A stretch of 64,000 bases of DNA from Shewanella metallivivens (GTDB lineage: Bacteria; Pseudomonadota; Gammaproteobacteria; Enterobacterales; Shewanellaceae). Where the stretch lies: NCBI RefSeq assembly GCF_028750675.1, contig NZ_JAQQPZ010000001.1, positions 229,289 through 293,288 on the forward strand, written 5' to 3'. Shown here in pieces: positions 29,525 to 39,771 of the stretch. The position numbers and the translations under genes are program-made. Position 1 is the stretch's first letter. Every line of letters starts with the position of its first letter. The notes beneath the pieces were generated by a model, which was not told the DNA's origin, searched no databases, and worked only from the letters and a program-made list of their open reading frames with translations.

Positions 29525-29793
29525 TAATACTAATCCGCATTAGCATATGCTCTTTTAGCGAACGTTATCAGTGAGGTAGTCGAGGCAGCCTTTTGAGGGC
29601 ATAGTGCACTATGTTAAGAAAGGCTAACAAAGAAGACCACGCTGATAAATTCGCCCTTCGGGGCTGCATCACAAACCCCATTACGGCTTCAAATGACTTT
29701 GATGTAGAATGACTACACCTGCAGTCATTTTCATTGTACTGGGTCTAGTGACGCAGCCTAAAATAGATCACATTCTAATAAGGATTGGTATAA
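29525..29793. repeat. Miniature inverted-repeat element, TTATACCAATCC-type ends
   Basis: A 269-bp segment whose ends are imperfect inverted repeats: TAATACTAATCCGCATTAG at the left and, read on the opposite strand, TTATACCAATCCTTATTAG at the right (15 of 19 positions equal). The inside carries no believable coding frame. Short elements ending in ATACCAAT are common between genes of marine gammaproteobacteria; a weaker relative lies at 51508 and one isolated end at about 6941. It ends 32 bp before the start of the interrupted gene at 29826. Confidence 0.6.
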
Positions 29794-29825
29794 GCTTAAT
29801 GAATGTGTCAACTCAGGGGGATATT

Positions 29826-30306
29826 ATGGATGTTAATGCCACAAAAATAGGCCAAATTATCTTTGTGCTCACCATTATCCTAGGGCCTGTTGACCTTTCA
29901 AGGTTGTTTTTGCAGCGAATTGTTGGCCATTTGTACAAGGCAGAGACTTTGAGGTGTAGTTATTCTACATAAAAAGTCGATAACGCAGTAAAAATGACCA
30001 ACAAACGCTGCCCACAGGGTTCGGCTAAAAACGTTTTACTCTTTGTTGAACGGATTTTGCTTAGATGACTAGGCTACAATCCATTCGCCTCGATTAAAAC
30101 GTTTTTAACTCGAACAAAATTCAACCAGCAAAGATCAACAGGCCCTAGTGTTATTTACCTTACAGTTTGCCCAAGGTAAAACGACTAATTTGCCCTTAAT
30201 TGGTTTTTACGCTATTTTGCTCAATGTTATTTTTGCTCCAGCAGGTTGGATCTATTGTTGGTACTGGTCAACAAAACCTATATTACCCAAAAATAAACCC
30301 AACTAG
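29826..30306 (+). pseudogene. 71-codon membrane-protein gene interrupted by a miniature element
   Basis: The 5' part (29826-29882, after a strong AGGGGG ribosome-binding site) encodes MDVNATKIGQIIFVLTIIL. The 3' part (30148-30306) encodes 52 residues beginning VLFTLQFAQGKTTNLPLIG and ending with WYWSTKPILPKNKPN. Removing 29880-30144 so that one CTAG copy remains joins them in frame through CTA-GTG, giving 71 residues with two hydrophobic helices. The start resembles the N-terminus of the F-type ATPase b subunit (NATxIGQ) but the rest does not; I do not know the family. As it stands, translation runs into the element and stops at 29970-29972, so the gene is inactive unless the element is lost. 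Confidence 0.78.
29880..30148. mobile_element. 269-bp CTAG-flanked miniature inverted-repeat element (MITE)
   Basis: The left end CTAGGGCCTGTTGACCTT and the right end AAGATCAACAGGCCCTAG are inverted copies with one mismatch in 18. There is no transposase frame inside, so it must be moved in trans. The target is CTAG or the TA inside it, present at both borders. Its left 48 bp recur in reverse at 30375-30422. An internal pair, AAAACGTTTTACTC and CGATTAAAACGTTTTTAA, adds further symmetry. Confidence 0.82.
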
Positions 30307-30374
30307 GTACACTATTTATAATGGCGTATAGGTATGCCTTACCGTCTCAATAGGGGATAAATATCGCTGATTTA

Positions 30375-30422
30375 GCCGAACAATTCGCTGCAAAAACAAC
30401 CTTAAAGATCAACCGGCCCTAG
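30375..30422 (-). repeat. Truncated second copy of the MITE end
   Basis: GCCGAACAATTCGCTGCAAA, the following AAACAACCTT and the terminal GATCAACCGGCCCTAG are an inverted copy of the left end of the element at 29880 with only a few changes. The rest of this copy is missing. It stops six bases from the stop codon of the SDR gene. Confidence 0.8.
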
Positions 30423-30427
30423 GTTGC

Positions 30428-31105
30428 TTAGCCACGGTTTATGGTTAAATCAGATACATAGCCGTGCTGCGTCGCGAGTAAAGCATTTTTTAGCATCAGC
30501 GCAGCTTCATCTGCGGTCATAAAGCTTGATGTGTCAATATCTTTGCCGCTGGTAGACCAAAAATCGGTCGCCATGCCACCAGGGTAAACCGCAACCAACT
30601 TCATTGGGCTACCTTTTAGCTCTACTCTTAATGATTCCACTAAGCCTTTTACAGCCGATTTTACAGCACAATATGTTGACTCGTTTGCTTTACCGATTTG
30701 TGCCGCAGTAGACATGACCACCACCACATTGACTTTTTGATCGCGATATCGGCTCACGAGCTCTCGTAATACTAAAATACTTGAAGTCAGATTGTTGTTG
30801 ATGAGTTGGTTGATTGCTTGTGGGTCTTGCTGTTCAATCGGGCCAAAATAGCCACTGCCAGCACAATGAATTACCGTAGTCGGCGGTGAAGATAGCTGAG
30901 AAAACAAGCGGCTGACATCTTCTGCAACACATAAGTCAGCAGCTTGTACAGAGACATTGGCTTGTTCGGTTGGGCTGAGTTTCGCGATAACCGCCGCCAG
31001 TTTTTGTTCGCTGCGGCCACTAATCAATACATTGTGATTGTCGGCTGCATAACGTTGAGTGAGTGCCGCGCCTAAGCCGCTGCTTGCACCAGTAATAACT
31101 ATCAT
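30428..31105 (-). CDS. Short-chain dehydrogenase/reductase
   Basis: A 225-residue classical SDR. The NAD(P)-binding motif is TGASSGLG (residues 5-12), the NNAG-equivalent is HCAGSG, the catalytic serine is in VVMSTAAQIG, and the YxxxK pair is YCAVK. The chain is slightly shorter than usual but complete to a normal C-terminal strand. Substrate unknown. It is isolated: its 3' end touches a truncated repeat copy and its upstream region is filled with repeats, so it lies inside the mobile-DNA island. Confidence 0.9.
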   Translation of the reverse strand: MIVITGASSGLGAALTQRYAADNHNVLISGRSEQKLAAVIAKLSPTEQANVSVQAADLCVAEDVSRLFSQLSSPPTTVIHCAGSGYFGPIEQQDPQAINQLINNNLTSSILVLRELVSRYRDQKVNVVVVMSTAAQIGKANESTYCAVKSAVKGLVESLRVELKGSPMKLVAVYPGGMATDFWSTSGKDIDTSSFMTADEAALMLKNALLATQHGYVSDLTINRG

Positions 31106-31211
31106 AATAAACCTTTAGGCAATTTTTCACTAAGCTGGTCACTATACCAATGCGTATACAAACCGCAATCATGGCAAGAGTGAATGGCGGATTAAGTCCT
31201 AATTCAGTAAG

Positions 31212-31410
31212 TAACCTCAGCTCTGGATAACAAACGCCTTTCAAGCAGTCCTTTGCCTTCCTCACTGCGTTGAATTAACTTGCAATAGGCTAGCTATTGA
31301 CGCGTTAATTCGCCTTGTTAGCAAAACAAATCACAAGCTTGACAGTGGATTTTAGTCAATCTATTGATTTATATCGTTATCAATACATCTCTTATCCAGA
31401 GTTGAGGTTA
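31212..31410. repeat. 199-bp inverted-repeat element with central palindrome
   Basis: The ends TAACCTCAGCTCTGGATAA (31212) and TTATCCAGAGTTGAGGTTA (31392) are inverted copies with one mismatch in 19. Near the middle a 40-bp interrupted palindrome (31272-31311) pairs GAATTAAC with GTTAATTC and CAATAG with CTATTG. No coding frame is present. This is a third, sequence-unrelated small element in the same 2-kb island. The remaining 31411-31508 holds the promoter region of the TSUP gene; nothing else is seen. Confidence 0.78.
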
Positions 31411-31508
31411 AGTATGAATAAATAACGCTTTGTATTTTGTCGTTAAAGATTGTCTAATAACGCCTTGTCATTTCTGACTCACGTTTGTCGCTATTTACGA
31501 GAACCTCC

Positions 31509-32270
31509 ATGTTTGAACTCACACTCCAACTCGCGTTGATTTTATTTGCAGTCGCTTTGCTTGCCGGATTTATTGATTCAATAGCCGGCGGTGGCGGCCT
31601 TTTGACCATTCCTGCATTAATGTGGGCCGGCTTGCCTCCTGCAGCGGCGCTAGGTACTAATAAACTTCAAGCCTGTGGTGGCAGTTTTTTTGCCAGCTTG
31701 TACTTTGTTCGCAAAGGCATGGTGGATTTACGCAGTATGAGATTGTCGTTGATGTGTGCTTTTATTGGAGCGGCTATCGGTACTATTTTTGTGCAAATGA
31801 TTGACGCTGAGTTACTTGAGCTGGTTTTGCCGTTTTTAATTTTAGCGATTGGTTGTTATTTTTTATTTTCGAAAAAAATCAGCGAAGATGATCGCCAACA
31901 AGTATTAAGCCCAAGTGTGTTTGCCTTTACTGCAGCACTAGGGGTGGGGTTGTACGATGGTTTTTTTGGTCCGGGTACCGGAAGCTTTTTTGCGTTAGCT
32001 TTTGTATCACTTGCCGGGTTTGGCCTTGCAAAAGCCACCGCACATGCCAAATTACTTAATTTTGCCACCAACATAGCGTCATTAATTTTCTTTTTAATTG
32101 GCGGCCAAGTGGTGGTGATTTTGGGGTTAATTATGCTGGTGGGGCAATCTATTGGCGCAACACTGGGGTCACGGTTAGTGGTGACTAAAGGTGTTAAAAT
32201 CATTAAGCCTTTGGTGGTGGTGATGTCATTTGGCATGAGCCTCAAACTATTGTGGTCACAATATATGTAA
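31509..32270 (+). CDS. TSUP family permease (TauE/SafE-like)
   Basis: A 253-residue inner-membrane protein with about eight hydrophobic helices of the TSUP family. Both family motifs are visible: GFIDSIAGGGGLLTIPALMWAGLPP...LGTNKLQ in the first half and YDGFFGPGTGSFFALAF...AHAKLLNFATN in the second, showing the internal duplication. Members export sulfite, sulfoacetate or organosulfur compounds; the substrate here is unknown. The ATG at 31509 is preferred to an in-frame TTG at 31485 because it gives the normal short N-terminus. sbcD follows 80 bp later. Confidence 0.88.
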   Translation: MFELTLQLALILFAVALLAGFIDSIAGGGGLLTIPALMWAGLPPAAALGTNKLQACGGSFFASLYFVRKGMVDLRSMRLSLMCAFIGAAIGTIFVQMIDAELLELVLPFLILAIGCYFLFSKKISEDDRQQVLSPSVFAFTAALGVGLYDGFFGPGTGSFFALAFVSLAGFGLAKATAHAKLLNFATNIASLIFFLIGGQVVVILGLIMLVGQSIGATLGSRLVVTKGVKIIKPLVVVMSFGMSLKLLWSQYM

Positions 32271-32350
32271 TCACCGTTATAGGCATCATTTGGATTGTTA
32301 ACTCGCCACTCGTGTTGACAGTTGATTGTATTTTTAATTAAAGGGATTTT

Positions 32351-33694
32351 ATGCGCATTATTCACACATCTGATTGGCATTTAGGGCAATATTTTTACGG
32401 CAAAAGCCGCGCCGAAGAACATCAGGCCTTTATGCGGTGGTTGCTAAGCCAAATTGAACAACAGCAGGTTGATGCATTGATTATTGCCGGTGATATTTTT
32501 GATACTGGTACTCCGCCAAGTTATGCCCGAACCTTATACAATCAATTTGTGGTGCAAATTCAACAAAGCGGTTGCCAATTGATTATTTTAGGTGGCAACC
32601 ATGATTCTGTCTCTACCCTTAATGAATCAAGACATCTTTTAGCTTGCCTGAATACCACCGTGATACCAGGTGCATTTGACAGTGTTAATGAGCACGTTAT
32701 GCCACTCAACAACCGTCAAGGTGAGGTGGGGGCTATTTTGTGTGGGTTGCCGTATTTACGACCACGAGATATGGTACTGAGCGAATCGGGAGAATCCTCG
32801 GGAGATAAACAGCGTAAACTAGGCGAAGCTATTAGCGATTTATACCAGCGCTGTTTTGAGCAAGCTTGTGCGTTAAATGCCACATTACCCAGCCCCGTTG
32901 CGATTGTGGCCACCGGACATTTAACCACCGTAGGCGCCAGTACATCAGAGTCGGTGCGTGATATTTACATTGGCAGTTTAGATGCCTTTAATGCGGCGCA
33001 TTTTCCACCAGCTGATTACATTGCCCTTGGGCATATTCACCGCCCGCAAGTGGTGGCTAAGTCTGAACATATTCGTTATAGCGGCTCACCCATCCCCCTC
33101 AGTTTTGATGAGTTATCAAGCCAATATGAAACCAATAAGTCTGTGTTTCTAGTCGAGTTTATTGGCAGTAAACTTAACTCCGTTACGCCATTAATGGTGC
33201 CGCTGTTTCAGCCTATGCAAGTATTAAAAGGCGATTTAGCCAGTATTGAGCAACAACTGAGTGCTTTTGATGATAAACACACTACAGAACAAACCACTTG
33301 GTTAAGCATTGAAGTGTCACAGCAAGACTATTTATCTGATTTACAGTCGCGAATTGCCGACTTAACTCAAGACAAGGCAGTGGAAGTATTACAATTAAAA
33401 CGGGCCCGTAGTCAACGTCAGCAACACATTAAACAACTGGACAACGAAACCCTATCAGAGCTGAGTGTCAGCCAGGTGTTTGCCCGTCGTTTAGCTCAAG
33501 AGCAATTTGAAACCGAAGCGCAACAAGCGCAGCTCAGTAGAATTAACCAATACTTCGAGCAAGTGGTCGCCGAGGTGGAGGCTGAGCGAGATAGCCAAGA
33601 AACTGCCGCAAGCCATGTGCTGCAAGAAACAAACAGTCCAGCAATGACTGCAAATAAACAAATGGTTAACGTGCAAGAGGGTGAACAAGGATGA
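32351..33694 (+). CDS. sbcD: Exonuclease SbcCD, nuclease subunit SbcD
   Basis: The Mre11-type nuclease subunit that, with SbcC, cleaves hairpins and blocked DNA ends. Phosphoesterase motifs are all present: HTSDWHLGQ (residues 5-13), GDIFDTG (about 47), GGNHDS (about 83) and GHIHRPQ (about 230). The 447 residues slightly exceed E. coli SbcD (400) because of a polar C-terminal tail rich in Gln and Glu. Its last codon overlaps the sbcC start (ATGA), so the two subunits are translationally coupled. Confidence 0.96.
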   Translation: MRIIHTSDWHLGQYFYGKSRAEEHQAFMRWLLSQIEQQQVDALIIAGDIFDTGTPPSYARTLYNQFVVQIQQSGCQLIILGGNHDSVSTLNESRHLLACLNTTVIPGAFDSVNEHVMPLNNRQGEVGAILCGLPYLRPRDMVLSESGESSGDKQRKLGEAISDLYQRCFEQACALNATLPSPVAIVATGHLTTVGASTSESVRDIYIGSLDAFNAAHFPPADYIALGHIHRPQVVAKSEHIRYSGSPIPLSFDELSSQYETNKSVFLVEFIGSKLNSVTPLMVPLFQPMQVLKGDLASIEQQLSAFDDKHTTEQTTWLSIEVSQQDYLSDLQSRIADLTQDKAVEVLQLKRARSQRQQHIKQLDNETLSELSVSQVFARRLAQEQFETEAQQAQLSRINQYFEQVVAEVEAERDSQETAASHVLQETNSPAMTANKQMVNVQEGEQG

Positions 33695-36600
33695 AAATTT
33701 TAAGCCTTCGTTTTAAAAACATAAACTCTCTTAAAAATGAGTGGAAAATCGATTTTACCCAATCACCCTTTGCCGAAAACGGCCTGTTTGCGATTACCGG
33801 CCCAACAGGTTCAGGTAAAACCACCATTTTAGATGCCATTTGTTTAGCGCTATATCATCGCACGCCGAGATTAAATAACATTTCTAAAACCACCAACGAG
33901 CTGATGACGCGTGGTACTGCAGAATGCTTAGCCGAAGTGGAATTTGAGGTAAAAGGCGTAGCGTATCGCGCCTTTTGGAGTCAGCGCCGCTCTCGGGATA
34001 AAGCTGATGGCAACTTGCAAGATGCACAAGTTGAACTGGCTAAGTTAAGTGACGGTAAAATCCTTGCCAGCCAGATTAAACGCAAAGCTGAATTAGTCGA
34101 AGAAATTACTGGCCTTGATTTTGCCCGCTTTACTAAGTCGATGATGTTATCGCAGGGGCAGTTTGCAGCGTTTTTAAATGCCGATGCCAATGACCGTGCA
34201 GAACTATTGGAAGAACTGACCGGTACTGAAATATATGGATTAATTTCTGCGCGAGTACATCAACACTTTAGCGATGCAAAAACCAATTTAAAAGTGTTAG
34301 AAGCCAAGTTAGGCAGTGTTGAATTATTAGATGATGAGCAGCGTAAAGCACAAGAGCTGCACATTGAGCAACTCAACCAAACTTTAAGTGAGCAGCAAAC
34401 GCAGGTATCCCTATTTAGCGCGTATTTAACTTGGGCCGATAACACGCAACAAGCACAAACTGCGTTACGCCGCGCCAATGAGCAAAAACAACAAGCCATT
34501 GAGCGCCAGCAGCAACATCAAGGTGAACTGATACAATTGGCACACAGCGAGCCTGCTCAGCGCATAGCCCCTTTATTTGAGCAACAACACAAAGCGCAGC
34601 AAAAAGTCACGGCCTTAGTTACGCAAATAACTGAGCTAGGTGAGCAGACGCAGTTAGCACAATCTGATTTACTGACCCATCAGACCCAACATCGTCAACA
34701 TCAGCAACAGCTTGAACACAAGAGCCAAGCACATAAAGCCTTATTGACCTTAATTGACCAACAAGTCGTGCCACTTGATCAACAGATCCAACAGGTTAAT
34801 TATCAGCTATCGCAGGTGTTATTGGGTTATCAGACGACTCAGTCACAACAACACAAAGCGCAACAACAGCAGCAACAACTGTTAAGCCAGCAACAATCAC
34901 TAGACGCTGATAAGCAAAAAATTGAACAACAACTTAATGCGCTGCCACAGGGGCAAGATATTGAAAAAGCCTTTGGCGCGTGGCAATCGCAATACGCACA
35001 GGTGCAGCAATTAACTGAGCAACTGACGCAGCTTGAACAGCAAAGGCAACAACATCAACTCAGTACCGAGCAGACACAGGCTTCGTTAGACCAATTGAGT
35101 CCACAAATAACGCAAGCGCAATTGGTACTGACACAAATACGCGCGCAGCAAACTGAGAGCCAACAAGCATTGGCAAACTTATTGGCCGGTGAAGATGAGT
35201 CGCAAATCAGCGCGCAATATCAGCAATGTGTTGACCAACAAGCTGGGCGTTATCAGCTTGGCCAACTGTTTACGCAATTTTCACGCTCACAACAGCAATG
35301 CCAGCAATTGAGCCAAGAGTCGGCTCAGTTTGGCAGTGAACTGCAAGCTACCACGCAATCATTAATTGCCGTTCGAGCGCAGTGGAGTGATAAAAATCAA
35401 CAGGTTAAAGATGTACAAACCTTGTTACAACAAGAGCAGCAAATCGCTAATTTGACCTTAGAGCGAGCCAAATTAAAAGCAGGCGAACCCTGTGCCTTGT
35501 GTGGGTCGACTGAGCATCCATTAGTGGAGCGCTATGAGGCGCTTAATGTGTCAGCCACTGAGCAACGGGCACAACAATTACAAACTGAACTCGACACCAT
35601 CAAAACGCAAGGTGAGCTGCTTAAAAACCAACAAACTGCACTGCAAGTCAAATTTGATCACAGCGCAACGTTGCTTAAACAGACACAAGCCGAATTGCTC
35701 AATATCGAACAACAATGGCAACAGCAAACTCATGCCTTGTCTGTGAGTTTAGCCCTCGATACTCAACAGCAATCAATGTTGGATGACTATATTGCCACAG
35801 CTGACACTCTGCAGCAGCAATTAGCGACAAAGCTCACTCAGCTCAATCAATGCCAAAAAACCTTGCATCAAGATCAACAGCAATGTGTTCAAGCAGAACA
35901 AGCCTTGAGCAAACTAATTAATCAGCAAGGTTTGCTGACACAACAACTTGAAAATGCCAAACAAAGTCTTGTGGCACAACAGCAGCGGATTGACACCCTA
36001 ACCGAGCAACAAACTGATATGGTTAATCTGCTCACAAAGCAAATAACCGCCAATGGGTTGAGCGCGCCAACGCCTCAAGAAGTCACGCAGTGGTTAGTGG
36101 CATTACAACAACAGTTAACAGATTGGACCGAGGCGCAACAACAAGCGGTCGATAACCAACAACAATTGACGATAACCCGCGAGAAGCTGACCACTCACCA
36201 GCAACAACTCGCCGAGATAAATGAGCAGTTAACCGCCAAGCAGCAACAGGTAGACCAAGTACAAGGCCAACTTGAAAGCTTACAAGCCAAGCGTCAAAGC
36301 TTGTTTGCAGACAAAGTGGTTGATGATGAAAAGCAACTCAGCCAGCAGACGTTAGAGAAAGCTCAGCAACAATTGGCACTTGCAGAACAGCAATTACAAG
36401 CGGCAGATAAAAAACATTCAGCGTTAGGGGTTCAGTTGCAGGGTGTGACTCGGCAAAAGGCCGAAGCAGTACAAGAGTTACAACAACTGCAAGCACAATG
36501 GCAAGATGCGTTACAACAGAGTCCATTTACCGATGAAACAGCGTTTAATGCCGCATTATTGACACCGCTTGAGCGTGAAACATTACAACAGCTTAAGCAA

Positions 36601-37386
36601 CAACTCGATAATGATATTGTTAAAGCAAGCACCTTAGTTGAGCAAGCTTTAGCAAGGCAAACTGAGCTGACTCAACTCGGTAAACAGCATGCTTATGATG
36701 TGACTCAACATGAGGTTATTGCACACAAGCACCAAGCGCTCGACGCTGAAATGCAGCAACATAAACAAACCTTGTGGCGTTTAACTCACGAACTCGAGCA
36801 AGATGCGAGCAAAAGGGCAGGGCAGCAACAACTGCTAATTGAACAGGCTCAACTGCAACAAGAATACGATGATTTAGCTTATTTACATTCGTTAATAGGT
36901 TCACAAAAGGGCGATAAGTTCCGTAAATTTGCCCAAGGGCTTACTTTAGACCATTTAGTGGCGTTAGCAAATCGGCAACTAGAACGCCTCCAAGGACGGT
37001 ACTTATTGGAGCGCAAAGAGTCTGACGCGCTTGAACTGCAAGTGCTCGATACCTGGCAAGGAGATGCCGTGCGCGATACTAGAACCTTGTCGGGAGGCGA
37101 AAGCTTTTTAGTGAGTTTAGCCCTTGCATTGGCGCTTTCTGACCTTGTGAGTCATAAAACGAGCATTGACTCACTGTTTTTAGATGAAGGCTTTGGTACG
37201 TTAGACAGCCAAACCTTAGATACTGCGCTAGACGCTTTAGATAATCTTAATGCATCGGGCAAAATGATCGGGGTGATTAGTCATATTGAAGCGATGAAAG
37301 AGCGGATCAGTGTGCAAGTAAAAGTGAATAAAATGAACGGGCTCGGTATCAGCAAATTACAAAGTGAATTTGCTGTTGTAGGATAA
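33691..37386 (+). CDS. sbcC: Exonuclease SbcCD, ATPase subunit SbcC
   Basis: The Rad50-like ATPase subunit of SbcCD, 1231 residues. The head is built from Walker [10 protein letters not shown] (37-45) at the N-terminus and the signature [18 protein letters not shown] plus Walker [12 protein letters not shown] near the C-terminus. Two long antiparallel coiled coils flank the zinc hook CALC (C601 and C604 in [10 protein letters not shown]). As in the smc gene of this window, the coils are dominated by glutamine, often two to four in a row. It overlaps sbcD by 4 bp. No clear terminator follows; the 303 bp to the next gene are AT-rich and otherwise empty. Confidence 0.96.
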   Translation: MKILSLRFKNINSLKNEWKIDFTQSPFAENGLFAITGPTGSGKTTILDAICLALYHRTPRLNNISKTTNELMTRGTAECLAEVEFEVKGVAYRAFWSQRRSRDKADGNLQDAQVELAKLSDGKILASQIKRKAELVEEITGLDFARFTKSMMLSQGQFAAFLNADANDRAELLEELTGTEIYGLISARVHQHFSDAKTNLKVLEAKLGSVELLDDEQRKAQELHIEQLNQTLSEQQTQVSLFSAYLTWADNTQQAQTALRRANEQKQQAIERQQQHQGELIQLAHSEPAQRIAPLFEQQHKAQQKVTALVTQITELGEQTQLAQSDLLTHQTQHRQHQQQLEHKSQAHKALLTLIDQQVVPLDQQIQQVNYQLSQVLLGYQTTQSQQHKAQQQQQQLLSQQQSLDADKQKIEQQLNALPQGQDIEKAFGAWQSQYAQVQQLTEQLTQLEQQRQQHQLSTEQTQASLDQLSPQITQAQLVLTQIRAQQTESQQALANLLAGEDESQISAQYQQCVDQQAGRYQLGQLFTQFSRSQQQCQQLSQESAQFGSELQATTQSLIAVRAQWSDKNQQVKDVQTLLQQEQQIANLTLERAKLKAGEPCALCGSTEHPLVERYEALNVSATEQRAQQLQTELDTIKTQGELLKNQQTALQVKFDHSATLLKQTQAELLNIEQQWQQQTHALSVSLALDTQQQSMLDDYIATADTLQQQLATKLTQLNQCQKTLHQDQQQCVQAEQALSKLINQQGLLTQQLENAKQSLVAQQQRIDTLTEQQTDMVNLLTKQITANGLSAPTPQEVTQWLVALQQQLTDWTEAQQQAVDNQQQLTITREKLTTHQQQLAEINEQLTAKQQQVDQVQGQLESLQAKRQSLFADKVVDDEKQLSQQTLEKAQQQLALAEQQLQAADKKHSALGVQLQGVTRQKAEAVQELQQLQAQWQDALQQSPFTDETAFNAALLTPLERETLQQLKQQLDNDIVKASTLVEQALARQTELTQLGKQHAYDVTQHEVIAHKHQALDAEMQQHKQTLWRLTHELEQDASKRAGQQQLLIEQAQLQQEYDDLAYLHSLIGSQKGDKFRKFAQGLTLDHLVALANRQLERLQGRYLLERKESDALELQVLDTWQGDAVRDTRTLSGGESFLVSLALALALSDLVSHKTSIDSLFLDEGFGTLDSQTLDTALDALDNLNASGKMIGVISHIEAMKERISVQVKVNKMNGLGISKLQSEFAVVG

Positions 37387-37689
37387 TGATCGGCTTCAAA
37401 CTCCCATGATTGCTGCAATCAAGTTCAAATTAATTATTAATTAAATGACATTTTATATTTGTAATATGATTTTTCTTTGATATAAAAGAGCGTTGATATG
37501 CAGTTTGAGTGCAAAAGTCGGTGTTTTAAGCATTTTACCGGACGGCGTAGTATCAAACATTGGGGCATATTTTTAATAAAAATGATGTGAAGGCATGGAC
37601 TTAGTTCTGTGCGCTATTTCGCAATAACAATTTGCAGTAAAAGAAAAACAATAAATATAAAGCGGTCATCTTTTAGGGTGGATTAGACA

Positions 37690-38982
37690 TTGCTAACGAA
37701 TAAGATTATGGGTTTCCAAAGACCAGATGTAAGTTCGCTGAACTTACCTAATATACATAAGAAGTTATTACTGGCAAGTGTGTTTGTGGTTGGTGCCGCG
37801 TTGTTATGGCCAACACAACAAGAGTTTTCATCTCAACGTATTCCTGTTGCTATCGATATTGATTCACTATTACCGCACATAGCACAGCAATCTCAAGTGC
37901 CCGCCGCTATTCAACAAGTGACCCCAATATTAGATCGCATGATTGAACCCGGTGACACCTTAAGTCACTTGTTTGAACTTGCCGGTATTGATCAACGCAC
38001 CATGTATAAAGTGCTAGAGGCCGACCTAGAAGTACTGGCGTTAGATACATTATTGCCAGGCAACCGTATCCAGTTTTGGGACAATGCCAACGGTGAACTT
38101 GAGAAATTGGAACTGTATTTTAATCCTGCTCATCAAGTGGTGTTTACTCGCTTTGAAGATGGCAGTTATGAAGTGAACGACATCCACATTGATGGTATTT
38201 GGCAAAATCGTATTGTCGGTGGTGAAATTAACGGCTCATTTTATGTTTCGGCCAAAAATGCAGGCTTAAGTGCTGGCGAGATCCAAAAAGTCGAATCATT
38301 ATTAAAATCGAAACTCAACTTTTCACGTGAATTACGTGCCGGCGATACCTTCTCGGTGTTGGTCAATGACCAATTTGTTGAAGGTGAACCCACGGGGGTA
38401 ACCTCAATTGAAGGTATTCGAATCAATACTGGTCGTCGTGACATTACCGCGTTTCAAAATACCGATGGCAATTACTATGATGTTAACGGCCAGAGTTTGG
38501 CGCCAGCTTTTCAACGTATTCCGTTAAATCGTAAAGTACGTTTAAGTTCGCGCTTTAACCCTAACCGTAAACACCCGATTACCGGTCGTGTTCGTCCCCA
38601 TAACGGTACTGACTTTGCCACGCCTATTGGCACCCCAGTGGTTGCGCCAGGAGAGGGGGTTGTCACCATGGTGACAAAACATGCGTTTGCGGGTAATTAT
38701 ATTGTGATTGAGCATGACAACAAGGTGCGTACGCGTTACTTACATTTGTCGAAGTTTTTAGTCAAAAAAGGCCAACGAGTCACTCGCGGTCAAGTGATTG
38801 CTCTCTCGGGTAATACCGGTGCATCAACCGGCCCACATTTACACTATGAATTTATTGTTAATGGTCGCCCAGTCGATGCAATGAAAGCCAATATTGCAGA
38901 AGCAAAAGTGTTGCCTAAAAAGCAATTGCAAGAGTTTCAGGCATTAGTGCGTAGTCGAACAATGATGATGGACTTAGGTTAA
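37690..38982 (+). CDS. M23-family murein endopeptidase (MepM/YebA-like)
   Basis: A 430-residue periplasmic peptidoglycan hydrolase anchored by one N-terminal helix (about 24-40). After it come an OapA/LysM-like domain (about 85-135; GDTLSHLFELAGIDQRTMYKV), a linker domain and the LytM catalytic domain (about 290-400) with zinc ligands in HNGTDFATPIG and the HLHYEF motif. This architecture is that of MepM, which cuts D-Ala-meso-DAP cross-links to let the sacculus grow. The TTG at 37690 has GGTGGAT upstream; an in-frame ATG at 37708 is an alternative. A terminator follows. Confidence 0.9.
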   Translation: MLTNKIMGFQRPDVSSLNLPNIHKKLLLASVFVVGAALLWPTQQEFSSQRIPVAIDIDSLLPHIAQQSQVPAAIQQVTPILDRMIEPGDTLSHLFELAGIDQRTMYKVLEADLEVLALDTLLPGNRIQFWDNANGELEKLELYFNPAHQVVFTRFEDGSYEVNDIHIDGIWQNRIVGGEINGSFYVSAKNAGLSAGEIQKVESLLKSKLNFSRELRAGDTFSVLVNDQFVEGEPTGVTSIEGIRINTGRRDITAFQNTDGNYYDVNGQSLAPAFQRIPLNRKVRLSSRFNPNRKHPITGRVRPHNGTDFATPIGTPVVAPGEGVVTMVTKHAFAGNYIVIEHDNKVRTRYLHLSKFLVKKGQRVTRGQVIALSGNTGASTGPHLHYEFIVNGRPVDAMKANIAEAKVLPKKQLQEFQALVRSRTMMMDLG

Positions 38983-39018
38983 TCTTCACTGACTCTTTAT
39001 TGTTCAAAAGACCATAAT

Positions 39019-39050
39019 AAAAATGCAGCCTTAGAGCTGCATTTTTTTCT
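39019..39050 (+). terminator. Intrinsic terminator of the M23 peptidase gene
   Basis: AAATGCAGC, a short loop and GCTGCATTT running into a seven-T tract, 37 bp after the peptidase stop. Confidence 0.9.
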
Positions 39051-39273
39051 TAGATTATTAGCTGTTTATCGATTTTTTCTTCGCCTTCTTTTGAACAGCG
39101 CGACGCGATCTTGATGGGGCGTTCACATGAAAGCCATGAGGTTTCCTTAGCGAAGTACTTTCGCCGAGCTGGGTATCGATGACAAACTACCTCAGTACGA
39201 TTCAACCCGTGGTTTATCAACATGTTTGACTGGTCGCTTAAATCCCATTCAAATGTAGGTAAAAAATAAAACA

Positions 39274-39690
39274 ATGAAACAGAATATTGTCCATATTGCT
39301 CTTGTGGTAAAAGATTACGATGAAGCAATTGATTTTTACGTAAATAAATTAAACTTTGAGCTTATTGAAGACACTTATCAAGCTGAACAAGATAAGCGCT
39401 GGGTTGTTGTCGCGCCGCCAAACTCACACGGCACGGCGATATTACTGGCTAAGGCATCAAAGCCTGAACAGCAGGGTTTTATTGGTAATCAAACGGGTGG
39501 TCGCGTGTTTATCTTTTTGAATACTGATGACTTTTGGCGTGATTACAAGCGGATGAGATCAATTGGTATTCACTTTGTGCGTGAGCCACAACAACAAGAC
39601 TACGGAACTGTTGCCGTGTTTGAAGATTTGTATGGCAACCTGTGGGATTTACTTCAGCTAAATCCCGACCACCCAATGGCAAAAAGGTAG
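39274..39690 (+). CDS. VOC family protein (glyoxalase/dioxygenase superfamily)
   Basis: A 138-residue single-gene vicinal-oxygen-chelate protein with two beta-alpha-beta-beta-beta modules: MKQNIVHIALVVKDYDEAIDFYVNKLNF at the start and the second half ending TVAVFEDLYGNLWDLLQLN. Possible metal ligands are H7, a residue in the GTAILLAKA strand, and E and D near the C-terminus. Such proteins range from lyases to antibiotic-binding proteins, so no substrate is assigned. The preceding 220 bp hold no recognised gene; one forward frame there reads AILMGRSHESHEVSLAKYF before a stop, perhaps a remnant. Confidence 0.82.
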   Translation: MKQNIVHIALVVKDYDEAIDFYVNKLNFELIEDTYQAEQDKRWVVVAPPNSHGTAILLAKASKPEQQGFIGNQTGGRVFIFLNTDDFWRDYKRMRSIGIHFVREPQQQDYGTVAVFEDLYGNLWDLLQLNPDHPMAKR

Positions 39691-39771
39691 TTATTAACAG
39701 TTATCTGCTTATAAGCTCTAATGCTATTCATCCATTGTCATTTTACTCAGCTTGCGGGTTCATCGCTGAAT

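Noticed and set aside
29709..29972. An 87-codon open frame covering the repeat and the first part of the interrupted gene
   Set aside because: It begins inside the repeat at 29525, has no ribosome-binding site, and runs into the MITE; only its last part from 29826 is original coding sequence.
39050..39273. Possible gene fragment before the VOC gene (AILMGRSHESHEVSLAKYF in one forward frame)
   Set aside because: The frame ends after about 35 codons, I recognise no family, and neither strand gives a full gene; left as unexplained.
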